DNA from: Actinomucor elegans
Lineage: Eukaryota; Mucoromycota; Mucoromycetes; Mucorales; Mucoraceae
Length of the DNA: 64,000 bases
Assembly (NCBI GenBank): GCA_026027325.1
Contig: JAMSLZ010000012.1
Coordinates: forward strand, 372,001-436,000
Reading direction: 5' to 3'
Shown here: positions 33,734-46,801 of the stretch, in pieces
Numbering within the stretch: position 1 is the first letter of the stretch
Layout of the letters: each line of letters begins with the position of its first letter
Position numbers and translations under genes: made by a program
Notes under the pieces: model-generated
Told to the model about the DNA's origin: nothing
The model's database searches: none
What the model saw: the letters and a program-made list of their open reading frames with translations, nothing else

Positions 33734-36164
33734 ATTAGTACTTTCATAGAAAGAATAAAAGAAGAAAGAAAGAAATGTTACAAGCAAATTATAGTAGTAT
33801 CAAATAACGAAAAAGTAACTTTTTCTATATACGCTCGGGGAACAAATAATATCTGGGATAATGTCAAACATTTCCCAGGGCCAGAAATGACTGGTACCCA
33901 GCTTCGAGCTTAAATCAGTGTTCATTCGTGTTATTCTAAATTTTCCTAGCGCTCGCTATACAGATATCTGTGAAGAATAGATGTATCTTCATTTGGACAT
34001 TATCATTTACGATCCTGTCAAGTAGGAGAATGTCCTGATCTTTCCATGGAGTAGTAACGGGCATTTAATCTTAATTCCTCACTACCCGATTGTATACCAA
34101 TAATACCGTTTACCCCACATTGTAAGTTTTCGTTTGTGTTCCCGAGAATTTTTCATCAACAAGGGCATTGAGAAAACAGTCTCCTTCGATCACATCAGTA
34201 ATGCTATTCAACGCACCAGTAGATATTATTTGAAATACTGTCTTTTATATCGTTGTTGAACCTAAAGACTGAATGATATAATGGCGAACAGTGCTTATGG
34301 TCATACAGAAAGGGAAAAAAAGCCCCACGGTCTTACGATCATCCCGAAGTTTCGCTTTTTCCATCTTATTATACCCTACAGCCATATATTAGTATTTTCA
34401 ACCAACCATTTCTCTCGCGTTAAATGATTGAGCCCTTTATTGTGATACAGACTTCCCTGAGGGCTTTTTTTTTCATTTACTTTACTGGCCATTAGCCATA
34501 ATTCATATTAATTTTACGTTGATGCCATGGATAATAAGATGGTAAGCTGGAAACCGGGAAATCCTTGTATAATTTTTCAGGTGTTTCGCAGATCCCTTTC
34601 AGGGAATTCAGGTTTTTTTTCTGTTTATTTTGATGGAAGAATATTTAACTTCAGCTTGACGGAGGCTTTTCCATTATAAGCGTAAATTTCCTTGCTTCTT
34701 TAACAGTTACAGAGGCTTCATTAAATATTAGGCTTGGGTTCATTAGTCTGGAACGATATACTTAAGTGAAACACTGCCCTTAAACTTTCCGCTTTTAGTA
34801 CACCCTTGTAAATAACTAGATACTTCTTGTTTATGTACAGTTCAAACGTTGTCACTTGCAAAACACTTATTTGACAAGTAAATGATATAAAATAGTAAAT
34901 GTCCTAAGTAAATTCAAAGCAGTAAGGATGGCTTGAGGTACCATTAGATGAAATTATTCACTCTAACCATGAAATACAAAGCAGTTGTGGTATTTCACAA
35001 ATAATGGCCGCGCGCTTTGAAGTTGAACATGGTGCCATACAAAATTGTTCTACAGTTGAGTTTAGACTCTCAATATGATGATTGGTTAAGCAGTATCCAA
35101 ACACTTAGTTTTTAGTCCAAGTGGGGTTTTAGAGCCAAATTAAGAAAAATAGCTTTTGGATAACAATGCTTAGATACATAAAAAAAAAAGGGGGAGATTA
35201 ACAAAGCAATTGTATACATTTCATGTAAAGAGCTATTCTTTAAAATCAAGTACTTTTTTTTTTATTTGTTGCACGTATTTATCGGCTTAGGGATTCAATA
35301 AACAGAGGTACTCAACAATGGAACTATATAAGTTAGATAAGATAAAAAATATAATAGTAATAATATTACTAAAAGACAATAATAGTGGGAAAATAGCTAT
35401 ACTAAAAGAGAGAGACGTTTAAAAACCCGGGGTTATTGAATCTTCGGCTTTACGACATTCGAGACAATTTTGCTAACAATGCCTTTTATTTTAATCCTAT
35501 TGAATTGCAGCATAAATAGACGCAAAATTTCTCTTTGGATAAAAAAAGTCGAAATTTATTGATGTGGTAGAATTTGAATTTTCTGATTATATATATATAT
35601 ATAATGACACTCTAGTCTAAATATAATGATCTACTGGTCTCGATTTAACTTCGCATTTGACAAGTGTTCCATACTGAAAGAAAGCTTTTAAGCCTATCAA
35701 TAGCTTGGTCAATTACAATACTACCAATATGCTGTACACATCAGTAATTAGCAGTAAACTATAAGCTTCATATTTTTTTACATTTAACGACTATAAATCC
35801 TTCAACTAATTTCGACGAAATGGCTCAACTAGTTGATGTTCCTTGTTCAGAATAAGCTGCTACTTTTGTCAGGGACCATATTCGATTGCAATCCAATAAA
35901 TATACTATGCAAGTTGATATTCATTCTATATAAATCCAACGCATTTCATATGTTCTATACTATAGATACATATATATATATATTACCAGAGACATATATA
36001 TGTCTATACAATGATACAAGATATACTGTAAACAGATGTCTAGATAATACTACTGCATTACGACAACCAACCTAAAAAGCAGTTCAAGGCTTTTTGTTTT
36101 TATTTGGAGACGTCTTGTTATTCGCATCCATTCCAAGTTTTATAGTTTGTTCTACACAATATTA
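33734..36164. other. Long intergenic region upstream of WRKY-like gene
   Basis: 2.4 kb with no gene recognised on either strand, of uneven composition with less AT-rich patches at 33900-34400. Short (TA)n runs occur near 35591 and 35970. It may contain the regulatory region of the polyQ/WRKY-like gene. No transposon, RNA gene or array seen. Confidence 0.4.
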
Positions 36165-36985
36165 CTAAATATTCTTGTAACAATAGATATTTGAGGACTT
36201 ACCAAAGCTTATTAACCGATCTTTGGGTAAACAACCTAAATTTTCTAAAAACAATCGCTCAGATTTTATCATATCCAACTGCGATTTGAATTCATTGAAT
36301 CGATCCAGTCGTGCCTGCAAGGTTTTTACTCTGTTTTTCAGCATCATTGAAGTTCTGACAGGCTGTCTCCAACCTCTTACGCGCTTGAATGTAAAACCAT
36401 TGGCAGTTGTGGTGGTGATGGCTACTTGATAAGGCTTTCGCTTTGTAAACTTAGTTTTCTTCTTTTTCTTCTTATCAATGGTTTCATTCATAATAATGGG
36501 TGTTTGCTTTGGTGTCTGCAAAACCAAAAACACATCAATAAGCTACTAGTAAAAAAGGAAAGAAAATATATACCAGATATTTCTTGGTATATTCGTTGAT
36601 CTTTTTAGCTATAGTTTCGTGACCAGAGCTTCCTTTTTCCAAATACTCGACTGTCTAATTATAAGGGCGTCAGTAATTAGGTTTACATGTTATTTGCGTC
36701 AATAAAAACCTTGTCAGCTTCTTTTAACAATGACAGCACTTGTGTTCTCGAAGTATTATGTTTGTTGGCTTGGAATTTCTCTCGGATCGCTTGCTTCATA
36801 TTGGCATTTTGCTCATATTTTTCGGTTGATCGTAAGAGTCTTTTGTATAAATCGAGAGTCTAGATCTCAAATAGTTAGCAATTCAGCTTTGTTTTTATCA
36901 GAATTGCGTCAATTACCTTGGATCTAGTATCCCGAGCAAGCGATTTATTCAATGTTTGAAAAGCTGTAGCAAATATTCTCGACAT
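36165..36985 (-). CDS. LYR-motif (Complex1_LYR) protein with basic extension
   Basis: Four exons (36917-36985, 36710-36859, 36574-36654, 36165-36515) encode 216 aa. Residues about 24-60 (TLDLYKRLLRSTEKY, then MKQAIREKFQANKH) fit the LYR family, with LYK in place of LYR at the tripeptide and a conserved F further on. These small mitochondrial proteins help assemble respiratory complexes or iron-sulfur enzymes, often with acyl carrier protein. The N terminus (MSRIFATAFQTLNKSLARDT) is compatible with mitochondrial import. The second half is unusual for the family: a Lys-rich run (KKKKKKTKFTKRKPYQ) and then FKRVRGWRQPVRTSMMLKNR with a predicted coiled coil. The final exon reads through a possible GTAAGT donor at 36202 to a stop at 36165. 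Confidence 0.68.
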
Positions 36986-38912
36986 GGTGATTCAAATACA
37001 TGAATTCGAGCTCGATGCGGGATGAAAAAAAATACGGAAAATGAAGCGATGCTGAGCTACAATTCCTCTGCTTCGTATTGGCTAATGCTTTACTCAGCAT
37101 AAAGCCTACAAACGAATGAAGTATGGCTTGTCAGCAACAAAAAAAAAGTTACAGGAAGCGAGATCATCATACTTGGGATATTGAAAAACGTATATATTAT
37201 AATTAGATATATAGAATGGAAAGATAGTAGTTTATAATCTCAAAAAAATCTGTTTTATCATGTTGAGATTTTCTCAAAACTGCAACTCTAAATGCTCAAG
37301 TAAAGCAATCCGATTGTGCAATCAAATCTGACGTACAAGAGCATAACTGAGTTTCCAATTAGACTTGAGAGCCCATTAATCGCATCCCAAGGATCAAGCA
37401 TCATTGTATGCTACTGTTTGGCTTTTAACTACTCTTAATCATTTGAAAATGTACCGTAGAGTTAAGAATCAATTTGACTAGTCACTATCAACTTTAAAAG
37501 TGATATATAATTGAAGAAAGGCTTATTAAAGTGTTACCATTTTCCGTTAAGCAACTTGTTACTAATACAGTGCTTATTTTGGAGGGAAGAATGTGCCATT
37601 TCTTGTATGTTATAGCTCGGGTACTATTAAATTTTCATTAAACAATAAAATGTCAGTACTTGTATTGAAAAAAAAAAATAAGCAGTTCTATTATGAACTA
37701 TTCCTCTAAAATGGCTATAATATCATTAAAAAGTAGTGTAGGAGTATGCCCCTATCATATCTTCTCAGTTTCGATTGGGTATCGGACACTACAAAATAAC
37801 CTACACATCATTATATGGCATAGTTGAAAGTTTAGTGTAATATTTGGTCTCTTTTTTTTTAGTGTGCAACATATACTCACAGATGAAGTATGCTTTAACA
37901 AAGTTGAAAGGAATTCCAGGGTTAACTTAATAGTGTAAGAAAGAATAGAGTATCTTTGTTAATTGATGGAACCATGATTGATGTAGGGATAAATGTGAAT
38001 TTTGGAGAAATGCGTTTATAGCTTGAAATTCTGATATCAACATAGCCATAATTAAAATTAATTAGGCTACTCTTGAATATTGCATATTTACCTTAACTAG
38101 AAACTGTATCTTGAATATTGCGCCTTCAGATTACAGAAAAAAAAAATCGAAATATTATAAAATTTGAACCCGAGAGGATCCCTTACAACATTTCATAAAT
38201 CTTGTCATGTTTAACATTGAAACATTTTTCGACTGATTCCTGTTTAATGTTACATCTAATGACCTATGCGTGTCAATAATAAAGAATTGAATTTAATAGT
38301 TATTCAAGTGATATATTACGACCATATTAGTTTTTGATGATTAGCTATAAATTAAACGCATTTCATATGATTTGGATTTATAGATCTTCCTACCGATCCT
38401 GAGCCAACATTACATCTGTAAAGTACTCCATGACCATAATAAGGCCAGTATATCTACCATACACTCTATTTTTGATTTTTATAAACAGATCTCAATTATG
38501 AATTGCCAATTACAAGCATTTTATATGACAATCCTTCAATGATTGCTAGATCTCTCGGCTAATCTCGGTTCAATCATGCATTTTTTGAGGTATTTGTATG
38601 AATTTTGACTCGGGACTGTAATATAACACTCTATAATCTCATACACCCTTAGTTAGTTAGTGTAATTAAAGCAATCATGCGATACACATGTTCCTGATTT
38701 CAGAAGAAAGATGAAACGCTTGAAACTCCTACCATTGTAACGTCAGATCGACAACCTATTGTAACCGTTGACATGTTCACATGGCGCCATTGCATCCAAC
38801 AATTGGGTAGATTTTTAGTTGATAGATATAAATTGTTTGTTTATTAAAGATGGAGGGTAAAAAAAATACACGTTATAGTTAATATACACGAGGATAGTGT
38901 AGCAGAAAGGAT
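36986..38912. other. Intergenic with periodic repeats
   Basis: No gene recognised. The left part is the LYR promoter side. Copies of the periodic repeat occupy about 38200-38640 (listed separately). Confidence 0.4.
38200..38640 (+). repeat. Three periodic repeat copies
   Basis: Cores at about 38250 (TTACATCTAATG), 38410 (TTACATCTGTAA) and 38573 (TCATGCATTTT) are preceded by CGACTGATTCCTG, CCGATCCTGAGCC and TCTCTCGGCTAATCTCGG respectively. Spacing is 160-167 bp. Confidence 0.55.
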
Positions 38913-41900
38913 CTAGTCTTCAATACCATCATAGTCATCATCATCATCGTCTGCTTCAGATTCATCATCTACTTCGGATTCATCGCTATGATCGGAATTT
39001 CTCATAGATCTAATACGAGTTAATACGTTATCCAATGTAGAGGGTTTTCGACAGAGTTTGTTATTACTGACTGAGCCAACGGCAATATCAGTTGTATCAT
39101 CGTGTTTGTTTTCGAAATCACGTCTACCATAAAAGGATCCGCGGTTGGCAATCGATTCTGGCCCAACAGACTGTCTACCATAAGAATGTTGACGGGAAAT
39201 AGGTATCATGATGGCAGGAACAAGGCTATGATCATAAGTAGCATTGGATTTATGTGTATCTTGACGTGTTAATTTGTTGGAAAGTATGCTGACTGTTTCT
39301 TCTTCATCACTGAGCATATCGCTCTTCATATCCGAATCAGAAAGAGTAAAAGGCAATGGAATTTCCTTAATGGCCCGATACTGGCCACAATTATTCAGAT
39401 GCTATATAAATGTATTTAATATCCTATTGATCATTATAAAAAAAAAGTAGCGTTACCTCATTTTCAAGTCTGAAAAAGTTCCACTGTATTCTACGATAGG
39501 CTTCTAATAATGCGATCAAGATGCTGACGAGAAGACCGTTCATCCGAAGTTTTACAATAGTCATAGTCCATGAAAATCGGAGTAGGACATTGATTGGTAC
39601 AGCAGCATAGTAGGTCTATGTTGATACAAATAAGAATTAGAGTTTTTGTAATATCAGGTGGGGTCACATGTACGAGGTGGTGTGAGGACATGATGTTCAA
39701 ACGTAAAAGGATCAAGTACGTACCCATCTGTAAAATACTAGCTCATCTCTTAATAAGAGGTGCTTGCTATTGGGTTGCATGAGCCCCCAATCCATTTTTA
39801 TATCCCAAATGGATGTATAGACAGAACTAATTATACAAGTAATAAGCCAAATCACTGTCATATTGGGTGATGCTATATAATTCAAAAAAAAAAAAATATC
39901 AGCCAATATTCTGCCTTTTTTTTTTGTAGATAAACTTACGGTAGATCCGTCTTAGGCCTGTGACAATAGCGGCCATTATGCTACTTGTGTACTTGGCTGC
40001 GTTCAATAAATGCACGGTTTCATTTGAATCCCTATATCGTCTAAAGCATTGTAACAATCTCCACCAAGGCGGTAAAGACGCTAAAAACGGTGCAACCCAT
40101 GTTTGTGACATGTTACAATTTTTATCTATGTAAATATTGAGTATACACTGCAAATGCATCTACTATCATTATTACCTAAATCAGTCCAATGCCAAGTGTA
40201 AGAGCAGAAGAAGTAGGACGACGTCCAAATGGAATAGCTGAGACTATTGAGTTCGTCTGCTATAAAAAAGTCTCTAAATTCTACTGGGAAGCAATACGAC
40301 AACAGAATTCGACCCAAAGCCACACCCAGCCATTTTCTAGCTGAACAGTATAAAATGTCAAATGGACAAAACATGATGGCAACCAGAATCACAAATAGAA
40401 TCAGTGGGCACAATTCTGATGGTATCAGAGGCGAAAACCATTGCGAGAAATCCATGTAAATAATAAAGGCACTAATCAGGAGCATAATGACAGGAAGTTC
40501 AGCGAACTGGTGATAGTCAAGGTTATGTCTAGGATCGAGTTCAAAGATAAACTTGTAATTGATTCTAGATCGATGCCATACAATAAGGTTGATAGCGAAA
40601 CCCATACAGAATAAGATAGGCAAAAGAAAACAAGCATATATTTGGACATTGGTTTCAAGATTTGGCAGTTGCCTTGAAGTCTTGGGGTCAATAATCAAAT
40701 AAAATGATTGGAGTAGTAAGGGTATTGCCATTCCCAAGAACACACCGATTCGAAGTGAGGTTGAGTTGTAATCCTACCAGTTACACAATATTAAGATTAA
40801 GCTTCTTCTTTGTACATTATCTGTAAGCTTACTTCGTTTTTCTCAGGTGCTCTTAATTTGCGCATACCACGTCTACGATGACCATCAGCAAATTCGTTAA
40901 TATACAAGTCCTACAAGAAAATGTTAATATATAGCAATATAATAAGAGTAACTTATAATTACCTCTGTTTCTTTAATGATGGTATCTAGTTCAGATGTGT
41001 TTGCCCAATGATGTTTTTTGATAGTTTGAGAATAAAGGTTACTGGCTTTCCAACCAGCAATTTTGTCAAACTTTTTCAAAATCTTTTGGAATCCAGTTTG
41101 GTTCAGCGTCTTGTAAGACTGAAGGAATTCCAAGCTACGATAATATTCGGTAATGGCTTTTTTAAGTCTATTTCTAGCTACGTTATAACTAATTCTTTGG
41201 TCACCTACATAATCAAAATTGGGTGATAATTCTGATAATGTATAGGATTGTTTGTGAGGGTCTTGATATCTAAACCAATTATATAACCGATGATGGCCGA
41301 TCGTTTTAGGAGGGATTGCCTCGGTAGTCTATAACAGTATGATTAGTTTTAATAAAATGGTATTCATTGTATGCGTACCCCTATAGTGAGCAAATGACGT
41401 CCATACTCGGCTATGAACTGCATTTGTACTTTCAAGGCTTCCAGCTTTAATAAGGATTCTTTTTCCTTTTCTATACCATAGTTAGCATAAGGTAATTATA
41501 ACTTTAAAAAGCCATACCATCATAGAATCTCGAGATTTTGTCAAGTTCATGGTCAAGTGAATCGAAAAAATTTCGCTCTGATGAACTAGCATGATAAAGG
41601 ACTTCGTCTAGAATGGACATCGTAGTAGCTGAGCTTCTGAAAGACCCTGTGCAAAAGTTTATTAGTTTAACCAATATTTGTGAGTGCATTTTGTATGTAC
41701 CTGGCCGAGATGATGGCCGATCGTCACTGGATCTATGGAACCTTGACGATAGTCTGCTCATGATGGATTGTGGTCTTTTATATTCATTGTGATGATTAAA
41801 CCAGTAGTAGCTGTCATCGCTGTCTTCCAGCTCTTGAAATACATTGTCCAAGTGAGTAGCTGCCTTTCTTTCTTTTGATTTACGAAACTATAAAGAGTCA

Positions 41901-42038
41901 ACAATAGTGGCAAAATACAATATAAAAAAAACTTACTCTTTCGACAAGCTTCAACTTCTTCTTTAATCCTTTGTAGTTTATATAAGCTTTTCTCCATTCA
42001 GGAACGCTTTGACTCTCTAAATATTTTGCAAACTTCAT
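38913..42038 (-). CDS. SYG1: SPX-EXS phosphate exporter (SYG1/XPR1 family)
   Basis: Eleven exons (41937-42038, 41701-41887, 41518-41646, 41379-41470, 40963-41328, 40833-40910, 40176-40773, 39940-40125, 39724-39872, 39457-39615, 38913-39401) encode 844 aa. The SPX domain, the inositol-pyrophosphate sensor, starts at residue 1 (MKFAKYLESQSVPEWRKAYI) with the basic YKGLKKKLK helix and closes with the YFRS-like helices ending about residue 290. Several hydrophobic helices follow, and the EXS domain lies at about 480-690 (FRDFFIADELNSLSYS, SSVYTSIWDIKMDWGLM, LRFSWTMTIVKL, RRIQWNFFRLENEHL NNC). The C-terminal tail is acidic. Phosphate export across plasma or Golgi membrane is the family role. It is divergent from DIS3L with 437 bp between; a CACGTG box lies in that gap. 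Confidence 0.93.
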
Positions 42039-42475
42039 GTACTGTATGTAGTGTAAATAAGGCAATAATTGTTTTGACACAAAAGTATCTAATCAGAGTG
42101 AATAAAGGGCCATATAATATGAGAAAAAAAAAGATGCTTTACATGAACTGTATCTCCTATTCTTTTTCGTGTTTTTTTATATAATAAAAGAATGGTACTA
42201 TAAAAAATATCAAGAGAGGAAAAAAGTAAAAGAGTAAGTTCCCTATTTATATTTGAACAGCTCTTTTTTTTTTCTTAATTTCAATAGCGCACGTGTCATG
42301 TAAGTTCTCTTTTTTTGTTATTGATGATAGTTTGAACCTTATATACTTCAAAACGTTTGATCAGTTAGTGCTGCAACCAGATCGAAATCCAGTTACAGCG
42401 TGACTGCTTTTGTCGAGACCCAACTTCGAGACGCACTTGCAAGCTTTCGTTCTACTTCTTGTTTCATAAAACACT
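42039..42475. promoter_or_regulatory. Divergent promoter region with CACGTG box (42290-42295)
   Basis: 437-bp intergenic space between the start codons of the phosphate exporter (minus) and DIS3L (plus). It contains a single CACGTG E-box at 42290-42295, about 250 bp upstream of the exporter start, and several T-rich tracts. CACGTG is the site bound by Pho4-type basic helix-loop-helix regulators of phosphate genes in yeasts. That it works so here is inference. Confidence 0.4.
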
Positions 42476-45400
42476 ATGAAGACTGATCGCGCTTTTTACA
42501 AAAAAACAAGAAATAACGCTATTATAAAGCTAGTGAGAGAACGTAATATACTGACTGTTTATATACATAAATATATATACAGCTTTGCTAATAGATACGT
42601 TAGAGTACTTGCGCACTGATATCCCATGTTTATCCGAAGCCTGTCCTGCTCTTTGCCAAAATAAAGGCCAACAGGCCCTACTTAGCTCAACAACGAACCA
42701 TTATATTATTCCTGACATCTCGGTAAAAAAAAAAACATAAACAATGAGTGCTTCTTTATTATTAAAACGTGTTCTTTATGATAGGTTATTATGCGTTATT
42801 TAGAAATTTTGGAGCAAGATGAAATAACTGGGCTTATTTTAAGCCAAACTGTTACTATGAACGTATGTATGTTTTCTTGTATCATATATATATATACATA
42901 TTAAAACTGTATATATTAGCTTCAACAGCACGACAAACTGAAAACTTATCGTAAACTGCGACAAATCACAAATGACTCTAGACGAAAAAGCATCATGTTT
43001 TACAACGAAATATGCGAGGAAACAAAGGTTTTGCGACTGCCGGATGAAACAAGCCAAGACCGAGAATGGCGAGCGCTTTGTCAATTGACTCAGTGGTACA
43101 ATAAACATTTGCAGTATGAAAAGCAAATCATATTACTATCCGAAAACCGTACAGCAGAGGACAGTGAAGTGGTTGTTATGACCATGAAGCAGTATTTGGA
43201 TGCCTATTGGAAAGATAACGCGTTATTGCAGAACCTAGTACAGGTTTTGGCCGATGTAGTGTTGGAAGATAACCTTGAAGATGGCAAAATCAAGATCAGC
43301 TCAAAGCTGAATGCTAGTTCAAATAGTACTACGGGTTATACAGAGGTAATTCTATATGCGGAAGTTCTTGTTTGGAGTAGCTTACTTGGTGTTTCATTAC
43401 TAGTATAAACCTATGGACGAATTAGAAGTTGGTATCAAATCAGGCCGATATTTTTCAGGCGTATTACGTTGTAGGAGTCGGGACGAAGCTTATGTCAATC
43501 AACTCGGCAAAGATATATTGATTGTCGGCAATGATAATCGGAATCGAGCAGGTATTCCATGGAATAAACCCCATAATAGCTAGTTATTTGTTTACTGATT
43601 CCCTTGTGTCATGATCGCTAGTTCACGGCGATGTAGTGGTAGTGGATCTTTTATCTGAAAATCATTGGATGGCTCCAAGCAGTGAAATTGCCTTTAACAG
43701 TAGTAACGCAGAAGACGGTAAATCTCTTGTGTAGGTGTTTCATCCTATCAACTCACACTTTGTAATAGAATACGAAGAGGATAGATTCACTTCTATTTCA
43801 TCAAATCAGCCTACAGGTCGAGTTATAGGGATATTGAATCGAAACTGGCGATCTTATGTCGCTACACTTCAAGAAGACAGTTCGGAAGTTGGGGGTTCGA
43901 TCCACTTGGCAATCCCGCTAGATCCCGTTATTCCAAAAATTCGTGTTAGATACCAAGATGTTAAACTGATTGAAAATCAGCGCATCGTTGTGCGTATTGA
44001 TAACTGGCAAGTATACGCATACTATCACTTATGGTCACTTACATTGAAACGTTTAGGCCTATATCATCTCAGTATCCGAACGGCCATTTTGTCAGATCAT
44101 TAGGCCCTATTCACCAGTTGGATACAGAGATATCTGCCATCCTGGTTGAACATTCAATCTCGGTATCTCAGGCAAGTCAAGGCTTCAGCCAAGTATCCTT
44201 GAATGAAATGCCAATTGATACCCCTCAAAACCCTTGGAAGCCAGAACAGGTACCAAACTCCTGCTTTTTCTCGGATGAAACCTTGCTAAAATACTCCTAT
44301 TTCAATAGGACGAGATTAGTAATAGAAGAGATCTACGCAATTTGACAGTTTTTAGTATTGATCCACCCAACTGCCAAGATATCGATGGTATAGTACGCCA
44401 ACTGATATCTGTAGGACCTTGTTAACATTGAAAGAAACATAGATGCACTTTCAGTCAAAGAGCTTTCTAATGGTGACATAGAACTAGGTGTTCATATTGC
44501 TGATGTGAGCTACTTTGTCAAGGAAAACTACTTGACAGATCTTGAAGCTCGATCCAGGTATGCATCACATAGGCAGTTCACAATAGGCATACTGATATAT
44601 GCGTTTATGTATACATTAGAGGTACTACCGTTTATTTAGCTGATAGGCGCTTTGATATGCTACCTTCAGTGCTTAGTGAAAGGGTCTGCTCACTGCGACA
44701 CAAAGTGGATCGATATGCAGTATCAGTTATTTGGACATTGGATAAAAACTACAAGATACTTGATACTTGGTTTGGCAGATCAATCATCAAATCCAGTTGT
44801 GAGATGGAATACGAACAAGCTCAACAGTTGCTGGACGGAAAGCAGGTGGCCACAGGCTTAGGTTAGTTTTTAATTTTCTAGACCAACATAGATCTCACAG
44901 GACCCCATGATGAACGTAGATGCATCACTGTCTAGGAAATTGAAACCATGTGTAACAAAGTTGGCTGAAGTACTTCGGGTTTTCAGAGTAAGGCAAACAA
45001 TCAATCACTTGTATTACAATGACTAATCGTTATATAGGCTAAAAGATTAGCTAAAGGCGCTTTGGAACTAGAAGGATCAGAGATCAAGTTCAAAATCACT
45101 GATAAACATCAAATTACTGATATTAATATCCTTTTTTTTTTCAAGTCAACATGCTAACCCTTGAGTGTTTCTCTCTATATTCCTTAACAATGCATATTTA
45201 CTTCCTAAGGATAGTATGGAAATTCATGGTTTAGTAGCTGAAGCAATGATATTGGCAAATGCCTCTGTCGGAAAAAGAATATATGAAGGATTCAAAGACG
45301 CAGCTATCCTTAGACACCATCCACCTCCCGCTCAAGGTCAATTCGAAAGGCTCATCAAAGCAGCTGGAAGCAGAGTGAGTTCAGTCTAATGATCAGGATG

Positions 45401-46696
45401 TAATATGATCTAAATAGAAAGTTCTAGGGATTCGCAGTGGACTTTTCGTCTAATAAAGCACTGGCCAAATCGCTGGAAGCTATCACGATTGGATGCAGAG
45501 ATGATCCTCAAATCGCCAAGCTGCTTAAAACAATGGCCACGATTGCCATGAATGAAGCTGGATATATTTCCTCAGGCCATTATCCAGTGGATCAATATTA
45601 TCATTATGGTCTTGCTTTGGAGTTTTATACTCATTTTACAGTAAAATACTTATACTCATCCCCAAATACAATTGCTAATACTCTATAACATAGTCGCCTA
45701 TTCGTCGATATGCCGATATTATCGCTCATAGACAGCTGTTGATGTGTGTAAATGACCCTACAGCGACTAGAGATGCAAAGGAACGTAGCACTATTATGTT
45801 GAAAGACGGCACTATCTCGGATATATGTGATAATCTCAATCTCAAGTCTCGAGAATCCAAGTTTGCTCAAAGGGTAAAGTTGAAAAAAAAGGGTACAGCG
45901 AAACAGAAGTTAATCTGCCAATTATAGGATTCTACAGAGCTCTTTCAAAGCCTTTTTGTTCTTCAACATGTAAGATGAGTTAATCTATTAGATTATGTGA
46001 TTAATCATTTCATACATCTAGACTTCCGAGGAAGCACCATTGATTGAAAGAGGTGTTATTTCAGAGATTAGATCCAATGGATTCTATGTCTTTGTACCAA
46101 GGTAAATTGCTTCATAGTATCTTTATGCATTGTATTTATTCTAGTATTAAATAGGCTTGGATTAAAGGGTCCAGTTTATCTCAAAGAAAAAGATGGTAAG
46201 CCGCAGGTTCCTTTATCATTGATCTCTGGAAAGAAAAGTCAGGGTATGTTTAAGCTATTACAGTATCCAGCGTATGACTTAGAAAAAAAAAATCATAGAT
46301 ACAGATGAAATGATACCCAACTGTAGCATAGAAGTTAATATGCCTACCAGTATCTCGGTACATTCAGCGGATTTGCCCTACCCTATCCAATTCAATCTGT
46401 TTGATAATGTGCAAGTTGCACTTAAGCTTCGTAAATCGCATGCTCATCGCCACATGGTCTATATGACATTAGTGGACTTGGATCATGTCGATATTAAGAA
46501 CAAAGCAGAACAGCCAACGCGTTTGACAAATGCCGATATGATGCATGCTATTGAGGCTGAAGAGGAAGCATCGAGACCAGTAGATCCGAATAAAAAGCTG
46601 AGCAGCAGAAACAAAAAGAAGAACCAATCATCCATGTATGAGGTTCTGGAGAAGTTTAGAAAAATGTCTATCATAAAAAGCTCTACAGAAGAATAA
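42476..46696 (+). CDS. DIS3L: DIS3L-type exosome 3'-5' exoribonuclease
   Basis: Twenty exons: 42476-42542, 42604-42722, 42785-42862, 42920-43345, 43404-43551, 43622-43717, 43769-44010, 44073-44249, 44309-44387, 44443-44557, 44620-44845, 44901-44987, 45038-45125, 45202-45374, 45428-45640, 45694-45873, 45928-45969, 46022-46101, 46155-46243 and 46299-46696; 1040 aa. Order: CR3-like cysteines ([13 protein letters not shown]), PIN domain (about 53-200), cold-shock domains, RNB domain from about 450, and S1 domain. The RNB active site [14 protein letters not shown] has D469, D475, D477 and D478 intact. PIN residues are eroded (PDIS for PDTN, SQDREW for NDRND, LLSEN for LLTND). Segments such as [21 protein letters not shown] and RHHPPP match animal DIS3L, the cytoplasmic exosome nuclease, better than DIS3. 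Exons 13 and 14 join by a U12-type AT-AC intron. The exon 11/12 junction is the least certain. Confidence 0.88.
45126..45201 (+). other. U12-type AT-AC intron in DIS3L
   Basis: The 76-nt intron begins ATATCCTTT (perfect match to the U12 5' splice-site consensus) and ends in AC. It carries TTCCTTAAC at 45180-45188, a perfect U12 branch site, with the branch A 14 nt before the 3' end. Removing it joins A|TT in codon 650 and gives [20 protein letters not shown], as in animal DIS3L (DLIPK...VAECMILAN). No GT-AG alternative keeps the frame. Confidence 0.9.
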
Positions 46697-46801
46697 ATGC
46701 TTAGCTTGTATCACTCACGGGATTTTCATTGCTGAGTTCAATACAAAAGCAAAAAGTTCAATTGTCTTTTTTTTTTCTTCTTCTTTTTCTACTCGTTTAT
46801 T

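Noticed and set aside
44250..44345. Read-through of DIS3L exon 8 to a stop at 44343.
   Set aside because: Splicing 44250-44308 restores the conserved RRDLR and SIDPP active-site segment in frame.
44846..44900. DIS3L exon 11 donor at 44862 (GTTAGT).
   Set aside because: All acceptors downstream then lead to an early stop; the GTGGCC donor at 44846 is the only one found that keeps the frame.
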